Source: Acholeplasmatales bacterium
Lineage (GTDB): Bacteria; Bacillota_I; Bacilli_A; Acholeplasmatales; Anaeroplasmataceae
Assembly (NCBI GenBank): GCA_016288675.1
Contig: JAEELC010000060.1
Span: forward strand, 1 to 5,626
Direction of reading: 5' to 3'
Length of the DNA stretch: 5,626 bases
A program made the position numbers and the translations under genes. The notes beneath the pieces were generated by a model. That model made no database searches. It was not told where the DNA came from and saw only the letters and a program-made list of their open reading frames with translations. Shown one piece after another: positions 4,829 through 5,626 of this stretch (positions are counted from its first letter, which is position 1; the number at the start of each line of letters is the position of its first letter).

Positions 4829-5626
4829 TTAATGTTGACACTTATTACAGTAATAAGTACCCCTTCCACCTAATTTTTCATATAATAATTTTTGTCCACA
4901 AACAGGACATACATTTTTTGTATGGACTTTTAAATAATCTTGGAAGCTTCCAGCATGATTTTTACTAGATGTAAAACTTTTAATTGTAGAGCCTCCAAGC
5001 TCTATACTTTTTAAAAATATCTTACGACTTTCTTCAATAATACAATCTATTTCTTCTTTTGTAACCATATTTGATGGTCTATAAGGAGAAACATGAGATG
5101 TAAATAAAACTTCATCTACATATATATTACCAAGGCCTGACATAATAGATTGATCAAGTAATGATTCCTTAATAGGAATACGTTTTTTATGTATTTTATC
5201 AAAGATTATATTATTATCAACACCTTCAATAGGATCTTTTCCTAAATGATTTAATGGTTCAGTTGTAAATAAAGTATCTTTAGTTTTAGTAACCATAATG
5301 CCAAATTTTCTTACATCTTGATAATATAAATCATAATCGCTAAGATGAATAATAACATGTATATGCTTATTATCCATACTATTTTTTTCTTCTAAAAATA
5401 GCTTACCTTCCATTCTTAAATGAGAAACTAAATAAGTATCATCATTAAGACAAAAAATTATAAATTTTCCACGTCTTTTAATATCTACAAATGTATGATT
5501 AATTAAATTAGATTTAAAAGAGGAAACATCCTCTAAAATAATTGTATCATATCTTACATCTATAGCTGCTGTTTTTTGGGCAATTAGGATAGGCTGTGAA
5601 GGTCGTAGAGCACGTTCTACTCGGGG
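4829..5626 (-). CDS. mutM: Formamidopyrimidine-DNA glycosylase (Fpg/MutM), 5' end cut off
   Basis: MutM removes oxidised purines such as 8-oxoguanine and cuts the abasic site by beta/delta elimination. The frame is open to the right edge: 265 residues are visible and about four or five N-terminal residues (the catalytic Pro-Glu start of MPELP) lie outside. An internal ATG at 5413 would drop the N-terminal domain and is not the true start. Visible family residues, in fragment numbering, are RRGKF with Lys54 (E. coli Lys57), SHLRMEGK with the intercalating Met72, DVRKFG with Arg106 and Phe108, the H2TH segment GLGNIYVDE with Asn167, and a C-terminal zinc finger with Cys240, Cys243, Cys260 and Cys263 plus Arg255. 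This ending and the HLRMEG motif favour Fpg over Nei. The first visible residues read PRVE where PEVE is expected, and this edge is less AT-rich than the rest. It is the first visible gene of the operon leading to dnaI; polA is often its upstream neighbour. Confidence 0.95.
   Translation of the reverse strand, partial: PRVERALRPSQPILIAQKTAAIDVRYDTIILEDVSSFKSNLINHTFVDIKRRGKFIIFCLNDDTYLVSHLRMEGKLFLEEKNSMDNKHIHVIIHLSDYDLYYQDVRKFGIMVTKTKDTLFTTEPLNHLGKDPIEGVDNNIIFDKIHKKRIPIKESLLDQSIMSGLGNIYVDEVLFTSHVSPYRPSNMVTKEEIDCIIEESRKIFLKSIELGGSTIKSFTSSKNHAGSFQDYLKVHTKNVCPVCGQKLLYEKLGGRGTYYCNKCQH

Noticed and set aside
4827..4841. GTG start at 4841 for coaE (five extra residues)
   Set aside because: The ATG at 4826 gives the usual family start just before the P-loop strand, and the GTG has no well-spaced Shine-Dalgarno. 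It remains possible, since the ATG also lacks one.
4829..5413. mutM beginning at the internal ATG 5413
   Set aside because: The frame upstream is open to the edge and encodes clear Fpg sequence (RRGKF, SHLRM). The ATG is the conserved intercalating Met, not a start.
5590..5626. tRNA-like fragment: plus strand GTAGAGCACGTTCTAC resembles a D-arm and anticodon-arm start
   Set aside because: No matching D-stem partner, T-arm or acceptor stem is visible, and the stretch is in frame with mutM on the other strand. Resemblance is probably chance.
1..5626. CRISPR array, insertion sequence, phage or defence genes
   Set aside because: No regularly spaced repeats, transposase or integrase sequence, terminal inverted repeats or defence-type domains were seen; genes cover almost all of the window.

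Overview
The window is AT-rich DNA in which every gene I can support lies on the minus strand. It suggests a low-GC Firmicute of the Bacilli side (Bacillus, Erysipelotrichia or Mollicutes-like relatives). The main reason is the DnaB/DnaI helicase-loading pair, which is typical of Bacilli. The adjacent mutM and coaE are a familiar Bacilli neighbourhood. All six Trp codons I can place are TGG and coaE ends in TGA, so the standard bacterial code fits better than the Mycoplasma code. I cannot name a genus.

Read in the direction of transcription (right to left), the first block is a tightly packed operon. It holds mutM (DNA repair glycosylase, 5' end cut by the window edge), coaE (last step of CoA synthesis), an unrecognised 117-residue protein, dnaB and dnaI (primosome proteins that load the replicative helicase). 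Successive genes overlap by up to 17 nt or are separated by 1-2 nt. Start codons are supported by internal Shine-Dalgarno sites before the 117-residue gene and before dnaI. Compared with the Bacillus subtilis order as I recall it, ytaF and nrdR are missing and the unknown gene sits where nrdR would be.

After dnaI comes a 71-nt gap with no visible terminator but a good promoter (extended -10). This drives a PanE/ketopantoate reductase-family gene, which ends in a strong intrinsic terminator. A 152-nt gap then holds that terminator, a second promoter with a consensus -35, and a short leader. The leader contains a helically phased direct repeat of TTCGAC, and a 9-nt word from it recurs in the panE promoter. 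The last gene, truncated by the left edge, encodes a secreted lipoprotein with tandem Ig-like, MBG-type repeats.

The core is an ordinary housekeeping locus. I see no mobile element, CRISPR array, defence system, tRNA or rRNA. The points most worth a second look are the unknown 117-residue protein, the cofactor-site residue of the PanE homologue, the shared TTCGAC elements, and the odd extreme right edge inside mutM.
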